A DNA stretch of 64,000 bases from positions 1 to 64,000 of the forward strand of contig DATATV010000087.1 in NCBI GenBank assembly GCA_036268615.1, written 5' to 3'. How positions within the stretch are numbered: position 1 is the stretch's first letter; each line of letters starts with the position of its first letter. The notes beneath the pieces are model-generated. The model was not told the DNA's origin and ran no database searches. It saw only the letters and a program-made list of their open reading frames with translations. Positions 1 through 8,638 of this stretch are shown here, in pieces. The position numbers and the translations under genes were made by a program. The DNA comes from DATATV01 sp036268615. Its GTDB lineage: Bacteria > Actinomycetota > Actinomycetes > Mycobacteriales > Pseudonocardiaceae.

Positions 1-1
1 G

Positions 2-322
2 CACCAGATCATGCCCATCGTCATCGTCCTGGACTGGCTCATCGACCCACCCCGACACACCCGGTCCACCCGCAAAGCCCTCTACTGGCTGCTGTTCCCC
101 CTCGCCTACCTCGGCTACACCCTCACCCGCGGCCCGCACACCGGCTGGTACCCCTACCCCTTCCTCACCCCCACCACCCACGGCTACCTCCCCGTCATCG
201 AGAACTGCGCAGCCATCGCCATCGGCCTGCTCATCCTCATCGCCGTCGTCACCCGCATCGGCAACTCCCTGGGCCGACGCCTGGCCAACCGACACGCCCT
301 GCAACCCACCGGCAGAGTGTGA
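2..322 (+). CDS. Pr6Pr-family membrane protein, C-terminal part (5' end outside window)
   Basis: The reading frame is open to the left window edge (codons begin at base 2, reading H-Q-I-M-P), so the ATG at 11 is probably internal and the gene starts upstream. The visible ~106 residues contain the block DWLIDPP, then WLLFPLAYLGYTLTRG, then GWYPYPF, and a final hydrophobic helix (about residues 60-82 from the ATG) before a short basic tail. This motif order is typical of the Pr6Pr family of integral membrane proteins of unknown function. Two transmembrane helices are visible. No function beyond membrane location can be assigned. Confidence 0.7.
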   Translation, partial: HQIMPIVIVLDWLIDPPRHTRSTRKALYWLLFPLAYLGYTLTRGPHTGWYPYPFLTPTTHGYLPVIENCAAIAIGLLILIAVVTRIGNSLGRRLANRHALQPTGRV

Positions 323-403
323 CCAGCTCAACCCCACCAGCCCGACATGACGATCAGCGTGTGACGAGCACTGCCTCCGCGACCACCACCCCACCGGCCG
401 CTC

Positions 404-409
404 TAGACT
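404..409 (+). promoter_or_regulatory. -10 element, leaderless-type, for the SGNH hydrolase
   Basis: TAGACT matches the actinobacterial TANNNT -10 consensus and lies 7 nt before the ATG at 417. No Shine-Dalgarno sequence is seen, so the mRNA probably starts at or next to the ATG. Confidence 0.45.
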
Positions 410-416
410 GCGAGCA

Positions 417-1499
417 ATGCGAACAGCCCGATGGCGGCCACGAACAATCCTGACCGCGGTACTGATCATCATCCTGTTCGCCTGCACCACCGAAGCCATC
501 CCGCCCATACCCACCCCGGCCCACCACCCCGGCCCACCGGCCAACGCCCCACTGGCCGTCGTCGCCCTCGGCGACAGCACCATCTCCGGCGAAGGCGTCG
601 GCGACTACGTGCAGGGCACCAACGGGCAGAACGGCGACTGGTGCCACCGCTCGGCCAACGCCGAGATCAACGAGATCCACCTCCCCGGCGTCACCAAAGC
701 CGTCAACCTCGCCTGCTCCGGCGCCGACGCAGCCGACGTGGAACTCGGCTCCGCCGTGCATTACACCGAAACCTCCCAGGCCGCCCGCCTGGCCGTCCTC
801 GCCCGCCACGACCGGGTCACCGCGATCCTCGTGGGCGTCGGCGCCAACGACGACCCCCAGTTCGCCAACACCCTCGACGCCTGCGTCCAGGCCTGGTTCG
901 ACAGCGCCCTCAACAAGAACGGGTGCAGCACCGACTTCACCGGCGTCTGGCAGACCCGGGTCAACGCGATGATCCCCAAAGTCGCCGCCGTGCTGCACGA
1001 CATCCGCACCGTGATGACCGGCGCCGGCTACCCCGACGGCAGCTACCAGATCGTCCTGCAGTCCTATGCCGCGCCACTGGGCCCCGACGTCGCCCCCAGC
1101 CTGCAGAACCTCAACGGCTGCCCACTGCGCACCAGCGACCTGCAGTGGATCCGCAACACCGGCGTCACCCTGCTCGACGCCGGCCTGCGCAAAGCCGCCG
1201 ACCAGGCCGACGTGCGATTCCTCGACCTCGCCCGGGCCGGCGTCGGCCACGAAGCCTGCTCCGACCCCCAAAACCCCGCCAACGAATGGTTCACCCGGCT
1301 CACCGTCGCCTGGCAGGACCTCAAGGACAACGCCGCCTCCAGCCACGCCCTCCAGGAATCCTTCCACCCCAACGCCCGCGGCCACGCCGCGTTCGCCAGT
1401 TGCCTCAGCGACTTCCTCAACACCACCGAGGCCGCCGCCGCCTGCCTGCCCGACTCCGCCGGCACCCTGCACCCCGCCGCCCTCCTCGGACCCGGCTGA
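417..1499 (+). CDS. Secreted SGNH/GDSL-family hydrolase
   Basis: Probable exported esterase or lipase-type hydrolase of 360 residues. An N-terminal basic stretch plus hydrophobic segment (residues 1-28) looks like a signal peptide; the Cys at 23 sits in a weak lipobox-like context, so lipoprotein anchoring is possible but unsure. Block I is GDSTISGEG with candidate nucleophile Ser54, block II lies near NLACSGADA (97-105), block III is GVGANDD with Asn144, and block V is FHPN with His317. All four SGNH blocks are present in order. Several Cys pairs fit an extracellular protein. The substrate is not predictable. It stands alone between the clipped membrane gene and an ArsR regulator on the same strand. 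Confidence 0.82.
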   Translation: MRTARWRPRTILTAVLIIILFACTTEAIPPIPTPAHHPGPPANAPLAVVALGDSTISGEGVGDYVQGTNGQNGDWCHRSANAEINEIHLPGVTKAVNLACSGADAADVELGSAVHYTETSQAARLAVLARHDRVTAILVGVGANDDPQFANTLDACVQAWFDSALNKNGCSTDFTGVWQTRVNAMIPKVAAVLHDIRTVMTGAGYPDGSYQIVLQSYAAPLGPDVAPSLQNLNGCPLRTSDLQWIRNTGVTLLDAGLRKAADQADVRFLDLARAGVGHEACSDPQNPANEWFTRLTVAWQDLKDNAASSHALQESFHPNARGHAAFASCLSDFLNTTEAAAACLPDSAGTLHPAALLGPG

Positions 1500-1558
1500 C
1501 CTGCTCGAACACCACATGTCGGCAGCCACCGACAGGACCCCGGCCTACCGTGGCCACC

Positions 1559-2245
1559 ATGCAGACCGTGCAACTCGCCGAAGTCGCCGCCGTCCTGGCC
1601 GACCCGAGCCGAGCGACCATGTGCCTGGCCCTGATCGACGGCCGTGCCTGGACCGTCGGTGAACTCGCCCGCACCGCAGCGATCGCCCCCTCCACGGCCA
1701 GCGAACACGTCCGCGCCCTCACCGAGGCCGGCTTCGTCGAAGGCGTGCGCCAGGGCCGGCACCGCTACGTCCGGATCACCGACCCACGCGTCGCCGAGCT
1801 CATCGAACGCCTCGCCGAGCACGCCGAACACCGCGAACCCCGCAGCCTGACCGCCAGCGTCCGCGCCCGCAGGCTCAGCTTCGCCCGCACCTGCTACGAC
1901 CACCTCGCCGGCGCGCTCGGCGTGGCACTGCGCGACGGAATGCTGCGCGACGGACTCATCGACCAACGCGCCGGCCTGGCCCTGACCCCCGAGGGCGAAC
2001 AGCGCCTCGACGACCTCGGCGTACCCCGCACCGAGCCCGGCAGCCGCCCGCTGCTGCGCGAATGCCTCGACTGGACCGAACGCCGCGAACACCTCGGCGG
2101 CGCCCTGCCCGCCACCCTGCTCGACCACGCCCTCCAGGCCGGCTGGCTCGACCGCGACCAACACCGGGCCGTGCGAATCCACCCCAGCGCCCACGGACCC
2201 CTGGTCCGACTCGGCGTCGACCTCGAAGCCCTGCCCTCGATGTAG
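1559..2245 (+). CDS. ArsR-family winged-helix transcriptional regulator
   Basis: A 228-residue regulator. The N-terminal ~90 residues form the ArsR-type winged helix: LADPSRATMCLALIDGR, then VGELARTAAIAPSTASEHV (recognition helix) and a wing around GRHRYVRI. The remaining 130 residues are a second domain seen in longer single-component ArsR proteins, with LTPEGEQRLDDLGV. No CXC-type metal site is visible, so a metal-sensing role is unlikely. The start at 1559 is chosen because a TACCGT -10 element ends 7 nt before it and no Shine-Dalgarno is present; an in-frame GTG at 1550 is the alternative. The target is unknown; neighbours are the SGNH hydrolase and a flavin oxidoreductase. Confidence 0.82.
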   Translation: MQTVQLAEVAAVLADPSRATMCLALIDGRAWTVGELARTAAIAPSTASEHVRALTEAGFVEGVRQGRHRYVRITDPRVAELIERLAEHAEHREPRSLTASVRARRLSFARTCYDHLAGALGVALRDGMLRDGLIDQRAGLALTPEGEQRLDDLGVPRTEPGSRPLLRECLDWTERREHLGGALPATLLDHALQAGWLDRDQHRAVRIHPSAHGPLVRLGVDLEALPSM

Positions 2246-2298
2246 TCGGCTGTCTTTGCGTTCCGGACGGGCGTTGTCGTAGTCGACCCCGTCAGGGG

Positions 2299-2330
2299 TT
2301 AGTTTCGGTAATCACTGAAGTAATTAATAC
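2299..2330. promoter_or_regulatory. Operator-like palindrome, copy 1
   Basis: TAATCACTGAAGTAATTA (2309-2326) is a palindrome with 8-base arms around GA and one mismatch. It is preceded by TTAGTTTC (2299-2306). The same TTAGTTTC-N5-TCACTGAAGT arrangement recurs at the helY start, and a related core lies just past the end of the flavin oxidoreductase gene. It sits in the leader of that oxidoreductase, in an unusually AT-rich patch. The binding protein is unknown. Confidence 0.45.
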
Positions 2331-2423
2331 AAAAACTCCCAAGAGCACAAACCGTTCTCGGTGAACCGCCGGCACGGAACGCACGTGCTGTCCGAAGTCC
2401 GTTCCCGTCACAGAGGAGACACC

Positions 2424-3812
2424 GTGGCCGAGTCCCCTGTCGCCGTCTTCGACCGGCTCACCCGCGTCGACCGGCTCGACCACCCGTCGGTGCTGTTCGA
2501 CACCGCCTGTGTGCTCGGCGGCAGCGTCGCCGGACTGCTCGCCGCCCGCGTCCTGGCCGACCACGCGCGGCAGGTGGTGATCGTCGAGCGCGACGAGGTG
2601 AACGCCGACGGGCGGCCCCGGGCGGGCGTCCCGCAGGACCGCCAGGGACATGGACTGCTGCCCGGCGGACTCGCGCAGATCGAGCGCTGGCTGCCCGGAC
2701 TCACCGCCGAGGCCCAGGACCTGGGCGGGGTGCTGGCCGATCCGCGCCAGCAGGTCGTCTACCTGGACGGGCGCCCCCAGGCCCGCGCCGGTGACACCCG
2801 AATCCTGATGGGCAGCCGGCCGTTCCTGGAGTCGCGGCTGCGCAGCCGAGTGCTCACACTGCCCAACGTGACCACCCTCGCCGCCCAGGCGACCGGCCTG
2901 GACTACCACGCCGACGCGGTCAGCGCGGTGCGCTACCGCGCCGAGGGCAGCACGGGCTCGCTCGCGGTCGACTTCGTCGTCGACGCGATGGGCCGGGCCA
3001 GCAAGCTGTCGGAGTGGGTCGAGCAGGGTGGCTACGACCGACCCCACCTGGACCGGGTGCCGACCGGCATCTCCTATGCCACCACACACTTCGACCGGCC
3101 GGAGCAGGCCACCGACCTGGATCTGGCGTGTGCGCTGGCCCAGTTCGCGCCGCCGGCCGGGCTGGCCGCGGGCGCGGTCAACGCGATCGAGGACAACCAG
3201 TGGCTGGTGATGCTGATGGCCTACGGGGACAACCCGGCCGCCGGCTCGATCGCGGCCTTCCGATCCGCCTGCGCCGACCTGCCGCCGATCTTCGGTGCGG
3301 CCGCGGCCGGCCGGGTCACCCGGGAAACCCTCACCTACCACCAGGCCGACAGCCGGCGCCGCGACTTCACCCGGCTGTCCCGGTTCCCGGCCCGCCTGGT
3401 CAGCGTCGGCGACGCCGTCGCGTCCTTCAACCCCGTCTACGGCCAGGGCATCTCCTCGGCCGCATTGCACGCGTCGTGCCTGTCGGCCCACCTCGCCGCC
3501 GACCCGGACCTCCGCGCGCCGGCCACCGACTTCTTCGCCTTGCAGCAGGTGGTGGTGGACGCCGCGTGGAGCATCTCGGCCGGTGGCGACGCCGCCCGCC
3601 GGGACGCGATCGACGGTGTCGAGGTGCCGGCCGAGATCCAACGGCAGCGCTGGGCGATGGGACAGCTGGTCGGCGCGACCCTGTCCGACGAGATCGTCGC
3701 CGAGGCGTTCGCCGCGGTGTCGTTCATGCTGGCCCACCCGGCCACCCTGGCCGACCCCGCGCTGCTCGAACGGGCCGTTTTCGCCAACCAGCGAGCCGCT
3801 GCCCTGTCATAG
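2424..3812 (+). CDS. FAD-dependent oxidoreductase / monooxygenase (geranylgeranyl-reductase or halogenase-like fold)
   Basis: A 462-residue flavoprotein. The Rossmann dinucleotide site VLGGSVAGLLAARVL (about 30-44) is followed by IVERDE; a middle block VPQDRQGHGLLPGG and the FAD-binding GDAVASFNPVYGQGIS (about 329-344) are typical of the class that includes tryptophan-halogenase-like and hydroxylase-type flavoproteins. Start: GTG at 2424 with GAGGAG 6 nt upstream; an upstream in-frame ATG at 2361 lacks such a site. Related AT-rich operator-like motifs lie on both sides of the gene. The substrate is unknown; a role in small-molecule hydroxylation or detoxification is inference. Confidence 0.75.
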   Translation: MAESPVAVFDRLTRVDRLDHPSVLFDTACVLGGSVAGLLAARVLADHARQVVIVERDEVNADGRPRAGVPQDRQGHGLLPGGLAQIERWLPGLTAEAQDLGGVLADPRQQVVYLDGRPQARAGDTRILMGSRPFLESRLRSRVLTLPNVTTLAAQATGLDYHADAVSAVRYRAEGSTGSLAVDFVVDAMGRASKLSEWVEQGGYDRPHLDRVPTGISYATTHFDRPEQATDLDLACALAQFAPPAGLAAGAVNAIEDNQWLVMLMAYGDNPAAGSIAAFRSACADLPPIFGAAAAGRVTRETLTYHQADSRRRDFTRLSRFPARLVSVGDAVASFNPVYGQGISSAALHASCLSAHLAADPDLRAPATDFFALQQVVVDAAWSISAGGDAARRDAIDGVEVPAEIQRQRWAMGQLVGATLSDEIVAEAFAAVSFMLAHPATLADPALLERAVFANQRAAALS

Positions 3813-3838
3813 CGGTTTTGGAGGCTGTTCTGCTTGGT

Positions 3839-3856
3839 CGAGCCCGAAGTGGCTCG
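3839..3856. terminator. Weak hairpin between convergent genes
   Basis: CGAGCC and GGCTCG form a 6-bp stem with a 6-nt loop, followed by TCTT, 27 bases past the flavin oxidoreductase stop and before the converging Lrp gene. This is a modest terminator candidate. Confidence 0.35.
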
Positions 3857-3864
3857 TCTTCAGC

Positions 3865-3885
3865 CATCACTGACGTTATTAAGAC
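3865..3885. promoter_or_regulatory. Operator-like motif, copy 2
   Basis: ATCACTGACGTTATTAAGAC matches copy 1 at 2311-2330 at 17 of 20 positions. It lies between the convergent oxidoreductase and Lrp genes, so the oxidoreductase is bracketed by two related sequences in the same orientation. Confidence 0.35.
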
Positions 3886-3892
3886 AGAAAGG

Positions 3893-4345
3893 TTAAGACA
3901 CGGCGGGCGGCCGACCCTCATACGGCGTCGACAACACCACCGTCGTGCTGGTGGACACGTTGGCCGCCTCCCGGATCTGGCGCAGCACATCCTCAAGGCC
4001 CCCCGGCGAGGCCACCCGCACCAGCAGCACATAGGACACGTCCCCGGCCACCGAGTAGCACGACTCGATCTGCGCCAGGTGCTGCAACCGGGTCGGGTAG
4101 TCGTCGGGCGCGGCCGGGTCGATCGGCTTCAACGAGATGATCGCGGTCAGCGGCAGGTCGATCTCGTCGTGGTTGATCTTCGCGGCGTACCCGCGGATCA
4201 CCCCGCGCTGTTCGAGCCGACGCACCCGCTGGTGCACCGCGGACACGCTGAGCCCGACCCGCTCGGCCAGGTCGGTGAGCGTGCATCTGCCGTCGACCAA
4301 CAGCTCCCGCAGGATCGCCTGGTCGATCGCTTCGAGGTTGCTCAC
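3893..4345 (-). CDS. Lrp/AsnC-family transcriptional regulator
   Basis: A 150-residue feast/famine-type regulator. It has an N-terminal HTH (AIDQAILRELLVDGRCTL, then LAERVGLSVSAVHQRVRRL) and a C-terminal RAM/AsnC effector-binding domain. The GTG start at 4345 overlaps the TGA of the upstream peptidase in a GTGA tetranucleotide, so the two are translationally coupled. Members usually bind amino acids and control amino-acid or peptide metabolism. Coupling to an Xaa-Pro-type peptidase suggests it senses a peptidase product, which is inference. Confidence 0.9.
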   Translation of the reverse strand: MSNLEAIDQAILRELLVDGRCTLTDLAERVGLSVSAVHQRVRRLEQRGVIRGYAAKINHDEIDLPLTAIISLKPIDPAAPDDYPTRLQHLAQIESCYSVAGDVSYVLLVRVASPGGLEDVLRQIREAANVSTSTTVVLSTPYEGRPPAVS

Positions 4346-5481
4346 AACGCGACCAGTTCGTGCGGCTGGTTGTTGACCGACTCGACGCCGTCCTCGGTGA
4401 CCAGCACGATGTCCTCGATCCGCGCGCCCCACCGCCCCGGCAGGTAGATGCCCGGTTCCACGCTGAAGGCCATGCCGGCCTCCAGCGGCAGGCTGTTGCC
4501 GGTCACGATGTAGGGCTCCTCGTGGGTGTCCAGGCCGATACCGTGCCCGGTGCGGTGGATGAAGTACTCGCCGAAGCCGGCCTCGGCGATGACCTGCCGG
4601 GCCGCCTGGTCGATCGACTCGGCGGTCACCCCGGGCCGCACCGCGGCGACCGCCGCCCGCTGCGCTCGGTGCAGCACCGCGAACGTCTCGGCCACGTCGG
4701 CCTCGCGCGGCTCGCCCAGCACGTACGTCCGGGTCGAGTCGGAGTTGTAGCCCTCGGCCACCGGTCCCCCGATGTCGATCACGACTACGTCCCCGGCCTC
4801 GATCACCCGCTCGGACACCTCGTGGTGCGGGCTGGCACCGTTGGGCCCCGAACCGACGATCACGAACGCCGCCTCGGTGTGCCCCTCGGCCACGATCGCC
4901 TCGGCGATGTCCGCCGCGACCTGGGCTTCTGTCCGGCCGGGCCGCAGCCACTCCCCCATCCGGGAGTGCACCCGGTCGATCGCCGCGCCGGCCTTGCGCA
5001 GCGCGGCCAGCTCCGCGGTGTCCTTGCGCATCCGCAGCTCACGCAGCACCGGCCCACCCAGCACCTGGTGCACGGTGGGCGCCTCGTCGCGCAGACCCAG
5101 CACGTGCAACGCGGGCATCATGTCGGTCACCGCCACCTGGCTGGCGTCCCGGCCGACCGCGCCGTGCGCCAACCGGTAGGGGTTCTCACCGTCCACCCAG
5201 GTCGCCACGGCCACCCCCAGGTCGTCGGTGGGCACCCCGGCGAAGCCCGGCCGCTCCAGCTTCGGCACAACCAACGTGGGTGCCCCGCCCGACCCGGCCG
5301 CCGGCACCACGAGACAGGTCAGTCGCTCGAACGATCCGCCGGCCGCACCGAGCAGATAACGAAGGTCGGCACCCGGCGCGACGAACAGCGCGTCCACGCC
5401 GGCGTTCGCCGCGGCGACCCCCGCCCGGTCCAGTCGGGACCGCAGCACTGGTATATCCACATCGGTAGCAGCCGTTGACAT
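4342..5481 (-). CDS. M24-family metallopeptidase, Xaa-Pro aminopeptidase/dipeptidase type
   Basis: A 379-residue creatinase/aminopeptidase-fold enzyme that probably cleaves Xaa-Pro peptides in the cytosol. An N-terminal creatinase-like domain (about 1-150) precedes the pita-bread catalytic domain. The five dinuclear-metal ligands are all visible: Asp236 (VIDIGG), Asp248 (NSDSTRTY), His313 (TGHGIG), Glu342 (SVEPGIY) and Glu356 (ARIEDIV). The second histidine of HTH(E)EP is also kept. The ATG at 5481 opens the first conserved segment; no signal peptide is present. It is the first gene of a two-gene operon with the Lrp regulator. Confidence 0.88.
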   Translation of the reverse strand: MSTAATDVDIPVLRSRLDRAGVAAANAGVDALFVAPGADLRYLLGAAGGSFERLTCLVVPAAGSGGAPTLVVPKLERPGFAGVPTDDLGVAVATWVDGENPYRLAHGAVGRDASQVAVTDMMPALHVLGLRDEAPTVHQVLGGPVLRELRMRKDTAELAALRKAGAAIDRVHSRMGEWLRPGRTEAQVAADIAEAIVAEGHTEAAFVIVGSGPNGASPHHEVSERVIEAGDVVVIDIGGPVAEGYNSDSTRTYVLGEPREADVAETFAVLHRAQRAAVAAVRPGVTAESIDQAARQVIAEAGFGEYFIHRTGHGIGLDTHEEPYIVTGNSLPLEAGMAFSVEPGIYLPGRWGARIEDIVLVTEDGVESVNNQPHELVAL

Positions 5482-5596
5482 GAGCCGAAGCCTAGACGTT
5501 GTCCGACCGGCGACGATTCTGGTTTCCCGGTGCGCCGCACCGCCCGCGCGGCCACGGTGCCGCGCCCACGGAGCGGGCCGGTGGCAGGATGCCACT

Positions 5597-6250
5597 GTGA
5601 TCGAGGCGGTGGTGTTCGACCTGGACGGAGTGCTGATCGACTCCGAGCCGGTGTGGGAGGAGGTGCGGCGCGCCGTCGTGGCCGAACACGACGGGGTGTG
5701 GGCACCGGACGCGCAGCGCAGGCTGATGGGGATGAGCACCCCGGAGTGGGCCCGCTACCTGTCCACCGACCTGGGGGTCGGCCTGCCGCCCGCGGACGTG
5801 GCCGAGCTGGTGATCACCCGGATGGCCGCGCGCTACGCCGAGCGGCTGCCGCTGTTGCCCGGCGCCCTCGACGCCGTCCGCCGGCTGGCCGAGCGGTGGC
5901 CGCTGGGCCTGGCCAGTTCCTCCCCCGCCGCGCTGATCGACACCGTGCTCACCACGGCCGGCCTCGACACCCTGTTCGCCACCACACTGTCCACTGAGGA
6001 CGTCGCACGCGGCAAGCCCGCGCCGGACGTGTATCTGACCGTCGCGCAGCGGCTGGGCAGGCAGCCGCGCGACTGTGCCGCGGTGGAGGACTCCAGCAAC
6101 GGCCTGCGCTCGGCCGCCGCGGCCGGCCTGCGGGTGGTCGCGATCCCGCACCCGCGTTACCCACCCGAGCCCGACGCGCTGGCCGGGGCCGCCGTGGTGC
6201 TGCCCGAACTGGCCGCGCTCACCCCCTCGGTGCTCACCGCGCTCGGCTGA
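5597..6250 (+). CDS. HAD-superfamily hydrolase (beta-phosphoglucomutase-like subgroup)
   Basis: A 217-residue HAD enzyme. Motif I FDLDGVLIDSE gives the nucleophile and acid/base aspartates; motif II is ASSSPAALID, the motif III lysine is in GKPAPDVY, and motif IV is AVEDSSNG. The helical cap (about 15-85) is of the C1 type found in beta-phosphoglucomutase and phosphoglycolate phosphatase relatives. The GTG start at 5597 puts motif I seven residues in; a CAGGAT -10-like hexamer sits 6 nt upstream and no Shine-Dalgarno is seen. It begins a run with the dehydrogenase and exonuclease genes. The substrate cannot be told from sequence. Confidence 0.88.
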   Translation: MIEAVVFDLDGVLIDSEPVWEEVRRAVVAEHDGVWAPDAQRRLMGMSTPEWARYLSTDLGVGLPPADVAELVITRMAARYAERLPLLPGALDAVRRLAERWPLGLASSSPAALIDTVLTTAGLDTLFATTLSTEDVARGKPAPDVYLTVAQRLGRQPRDCAAVEDSSNGLRSAAAAGLRVVAIPHPRYPPEPDALAGAAVVLPELAALTPSVLTALG

Positions 6251-6284
6251 CCACCAACATCCGCGACAAGGAAGGACAAGGCAG

Positions 6285-7160
6285 ATGGCCGCACCGCAGA
6301 CCGTCGCCGTGCTGGGCACCGGCATCATGGGCGCCCCGATGGCGGCCAACCTGCTCGACGCCGGCTTCGCCGTGCGGGTGTGGAACCGCACCCGGGCCAA
6401 GGCCCAACCGCTCGCCGAGCGCGGCGCCGTGCTCGCCGACACCGCCGCCGACGCGGTGACCGGCGCCGACGTGGTGCTCACCATGCTGGCCAACGGCGAC
6501 GCCGTCCGCTCGGTGATGACCGACGGCGCGCTCGCCGCGATGTCGCCCGCGGCGATCTGGGTGCAGGCCGGCACGGTCGGTGTCGCGGCCACCGAGATGC
6601 TCGCCGAGTTGGCCGCCGAGGCCGGCATCGGGTTCGTCGACGCACCGGTACTGGGCACCAAACAGCCTGCCGTGCAAGGAAAACTCGTTGTACTGGCCGG
6701 CGGGCCCACGGAGCTGACCGAGCGACTCGCACCGGTGTTCGCGGCGATCGGCGGCCGCACCCTCCACCTTGGCGGGGTCGGCAGCGCCACCCGGCTCAAG
6801 CTCGTCGTCAATAGCTGGGTACTGGCCATCACCAACGGCACCGCCGAAGCAGTCGGGTTGGCCGGCGCGCTGGGCGTCGACCCGAACCTGTTCCTGGACG
6901 CCATCTCCGGCGCACCCACCGACAGCGCCTACGCGCAGGGCAAGGGCAAACAGATGATCGCCGACGAGTTCGACCTGTCCTTCCCCCTCACCCTCGCCGC
7001 CAAGGACGCCCGGCTGGTGCTGGACGCCGCACCCGAGGGCGTCGACCTGGCCGGCGTCAGGGCGACCCTGGCCCACCTGGAGACCGCCGACCGGCTCGGG
7101 CACGGCGACGCCGACATGGCCGCGCTGTCCCGCGCCGTCGTGACCGAGCAGGCCCGATGA
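6285..7160 (+). CDS. NAD(P)-dependent beta-hydroxyacid dehydrogenase family oxidoreductase
   Basis: A 291-residue member of the 3-hydroxyisobutyrate / 6-phosphogluconate dehydrogenase-like family. The Rossmann motif is VLGTGIMGAPMAANL (about 9-23), followed by VWNRT; the Asn-Arg pair after strand 2 favours NADPH. The catalytic-lysine helix is present as LKLVVNSWV. The substrate motif near residue 120 reads DAPVLGTKQPA rather than the usual DAPVSGG, which argues for a non-classical substrate such as a succinic-semialdehyde or imine type. The ATG at 6285 is preceded by AAGGA at moderate distance. The stop overlaps the next start in ATGA. Confidence 0.85.
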   Translation: MAAPQTVAVLGTGIMGAPMAANLLDAGFAVRVWNRTRAKAQPLAERGAVLADTAADAVTGADVVLTMLANGDAVRSVMTDGALAAMSPAAIWVQAGTVGVAATEMLAELAAEAGIGFVDAPVLGTKQPAVQGKLVVLAGGPTELTERLAPVFAAIGGRTLHLGGVGSATRLKLVVNSWVLAITNGTAEAVGLAGALGVDPNLFLDAISGAPTDSAYAQGKGKQMIADEFDLSFPLTLAAKDARLVLDAAPEGVDLAGVRATLAHLETADRLGHGDADMAALSRAVVTEQAR

Positions 7161-8122
7161 GCGCGCCCGACGCGCGGCCGCTGGTCCTGCTGGACACCGC
7201 CAGCCTGTACTTCCGGTCCTACTACGCGCTGCCCGACTCGATGACCGCCCCGGACGGCACCCCGGTCAACGCGGTGCGCGGCTTCGCCGACACGCTCGCC
7301 CGCATCCTCACCGACCGCAGGCCCGGCCGGATGGTCGCCTGCCTGGACGCCGACTGGCGGCCGGCGTTCCGGGTGAACGCGCTGCCCAGCTACAAGGCCC
7401 ACCGCGTCGCCGAGGACACCACGGAGAACGCCGAGGACGTCCCGGACACGCTCGGCCCGCAGGTGCCGATCATCATGGACGTGCTCGCCGCCGCCGGCCT
7501 GGCCACCGCCGAGGCACAGGGCTACGAGGCCGACGACGTGATCGGCACGCTCACCGCGCGCGAGTCCACCGACCCGGTCGAGGTGATCACCGGCGACCGG
7601 GACCTGTTCCAGGTGGTCCGCTACTCCCCCACCCCGGCCACCGTGCTCTACCTCGGCAAGGGCTGGGCCAAGGCCGAACTCATCGGCCCGGCCGAGCTGG
7701 GCAGGCGCTACGACCTGCCCGAACAGGGCGCCGGCCCGGCCTACGCCGACATGGCCGCGCTGCGCGGCGACCCGTCCGACGGACTGCCCGGGGTGGCCGG
7801 CATCGGCGAGAAGACCGCGGCGAAGCTGATCCGCGAGTTCGGCTCACTCGCCGAGCTGCTGCCGGCCGCCGCGGCCGGCGACCCCCGGGTGCCCACCCGG
7901 GCCCGCACTTCGCTGGCCGCCGCCGCCGACTACCTCGCCGTCGCACCGCTGGTGGTGCGGGTGGCCGTCGACGCGGCGATCGTGCAGGACCGCGACGACC
8001 ACGTCCCGCCCGGCGTGGCCGATCCCGACCGGCTCGCCGAACTGCGCGCCCGCTGGGGCCTGAGCAGCTCGATCGACCGCCTCACCGCGGCGCTGGACGG
8101 CTACGCCGACGGCGCCCGATAA
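7157..8122 (+). CDS. 5'-3' exonuclease (DNA polymerase I N-terminal-domain family)
   Basis: A 321-residue stand-alone FEN-like nuclease. The N-terminal PIN-like block has LLDTASLYFRSYYALP and CLDADWRPAFR. Metal-binding acidic clusters are in YEADDVIGTL and ITGDRDLFQVV. The helix-hairpin-helix DNA-binding motif is GDPSDGLPGVAGIGEKTAAKL. No polymerase domain follows, so it is the separate exonuclease seen in many actinobacteria beside a full polA elsewhere. It probably removes flaps or RNA primers. ATGA overlap with the preceding dehydrogenase indicates a shared transcript, although the functions look unrelated. Confidence 0.92.
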   Translation: MSAPDARPLVLLDTASLYFRSYYALPDSMTAPDGTPVNAVRGFADTLARILTDRRPGRMVACLDADWRPAFRVNALPSYKAHRVAEDTTENAEDVPDTLGPQVPIIMDVLAAAGLATAEAQGYEADDVIGTLTARESTDPVEVITGDRDLFQVVRYSPTPATVLYLGKGWAKAELIGPAELGRRYDLPEQGAGPAYADMAALRGDPSDGLPGVAGIGEKTAAKLIREFGSLAELLPAAAAGDPRVPTRARTSLAAAADYLAVAPLVVRVAVDAAIVQDRDDHVPPGVADPDRLAELRARWGLSSSIDRLTAALDGYADGAR

Positions 8123-8173
8123 CCCGTTGAGACCGCCGGGAGGATCGTCGGACACCCGGGCGAAAGGACAGTG

Positions 8174-8614
8174 ATGAGCCGCAGGTTGAGCCCGGTGAGC
8201 GGAGTGCTCGCGATTCTCGCCGCGGTGGCGGTGCTGGCGGCCGCGTTCCTGCCCTGGCTCGGGGCCGACCCCGCGCACCCCCAGCTCGCCGCGCGGCAGG
8301 TCGCGCTGCGGGACCTGTTCAAGGGCATCCATGACGCGAACCCGCCGTTCCGCGGGTCCGCGGAGTTCGTGCTGCTGATCTGCGTGGCCGCGCTCGTCGT
8401 GGGCACGCTCACGGCGTCGAGGTTCCTGGTGCTGCTGGGCGCGTTGCTGCCCGCGCTGATCTTCATCGACTGGCTGGTGCTGGAGGCATCGCACCTGGCA
8501 TCGGGCAACCTGGGCGCCGCCGACCTGCGCATCGGCGCCTGGCTGACGCTGACCGGGGCCGTGCTCGGACTGTTGTGCTGGGCCGCGTGGCGCCGCCGCT
8601 CCGGGAAGTCCTGA
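8174..8614 (+). CDS. Small four-helix membrane protein, unknown function
   Basis: A 146-residue integral membrane protein with hydrophobic helices at about 9-28, 64-80, 86-104 and 121-138, and a basic C-terminus (AWRRRSGKS). The first loop holds most of the polar residues and is probably outside. The ATG at 8174 is preferred over the adjacent GTG at 8171 because AAAGGA lies 5 nt before it. I recognise no family. It follows the exonuclease on the same strand and ends 24 nt before the converging Eis gene. Confidence 0.6.
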   Translation: MSRRLSPVSGVLAILAAVAVLAAAFLPWLGADPAHPQLAARQVALRDLFKGIHDANPPFRGSAEFVLLICVAALVVGTLTASRFLVLLGALLPALIFIDWLVLEASHLASGNLGAADLRIGAWLTLTGAVLGLLCWAAWRRRSGKS

Positions 8615-8638
8615 ACCGCCCGTCAACGCGGCACTCGT

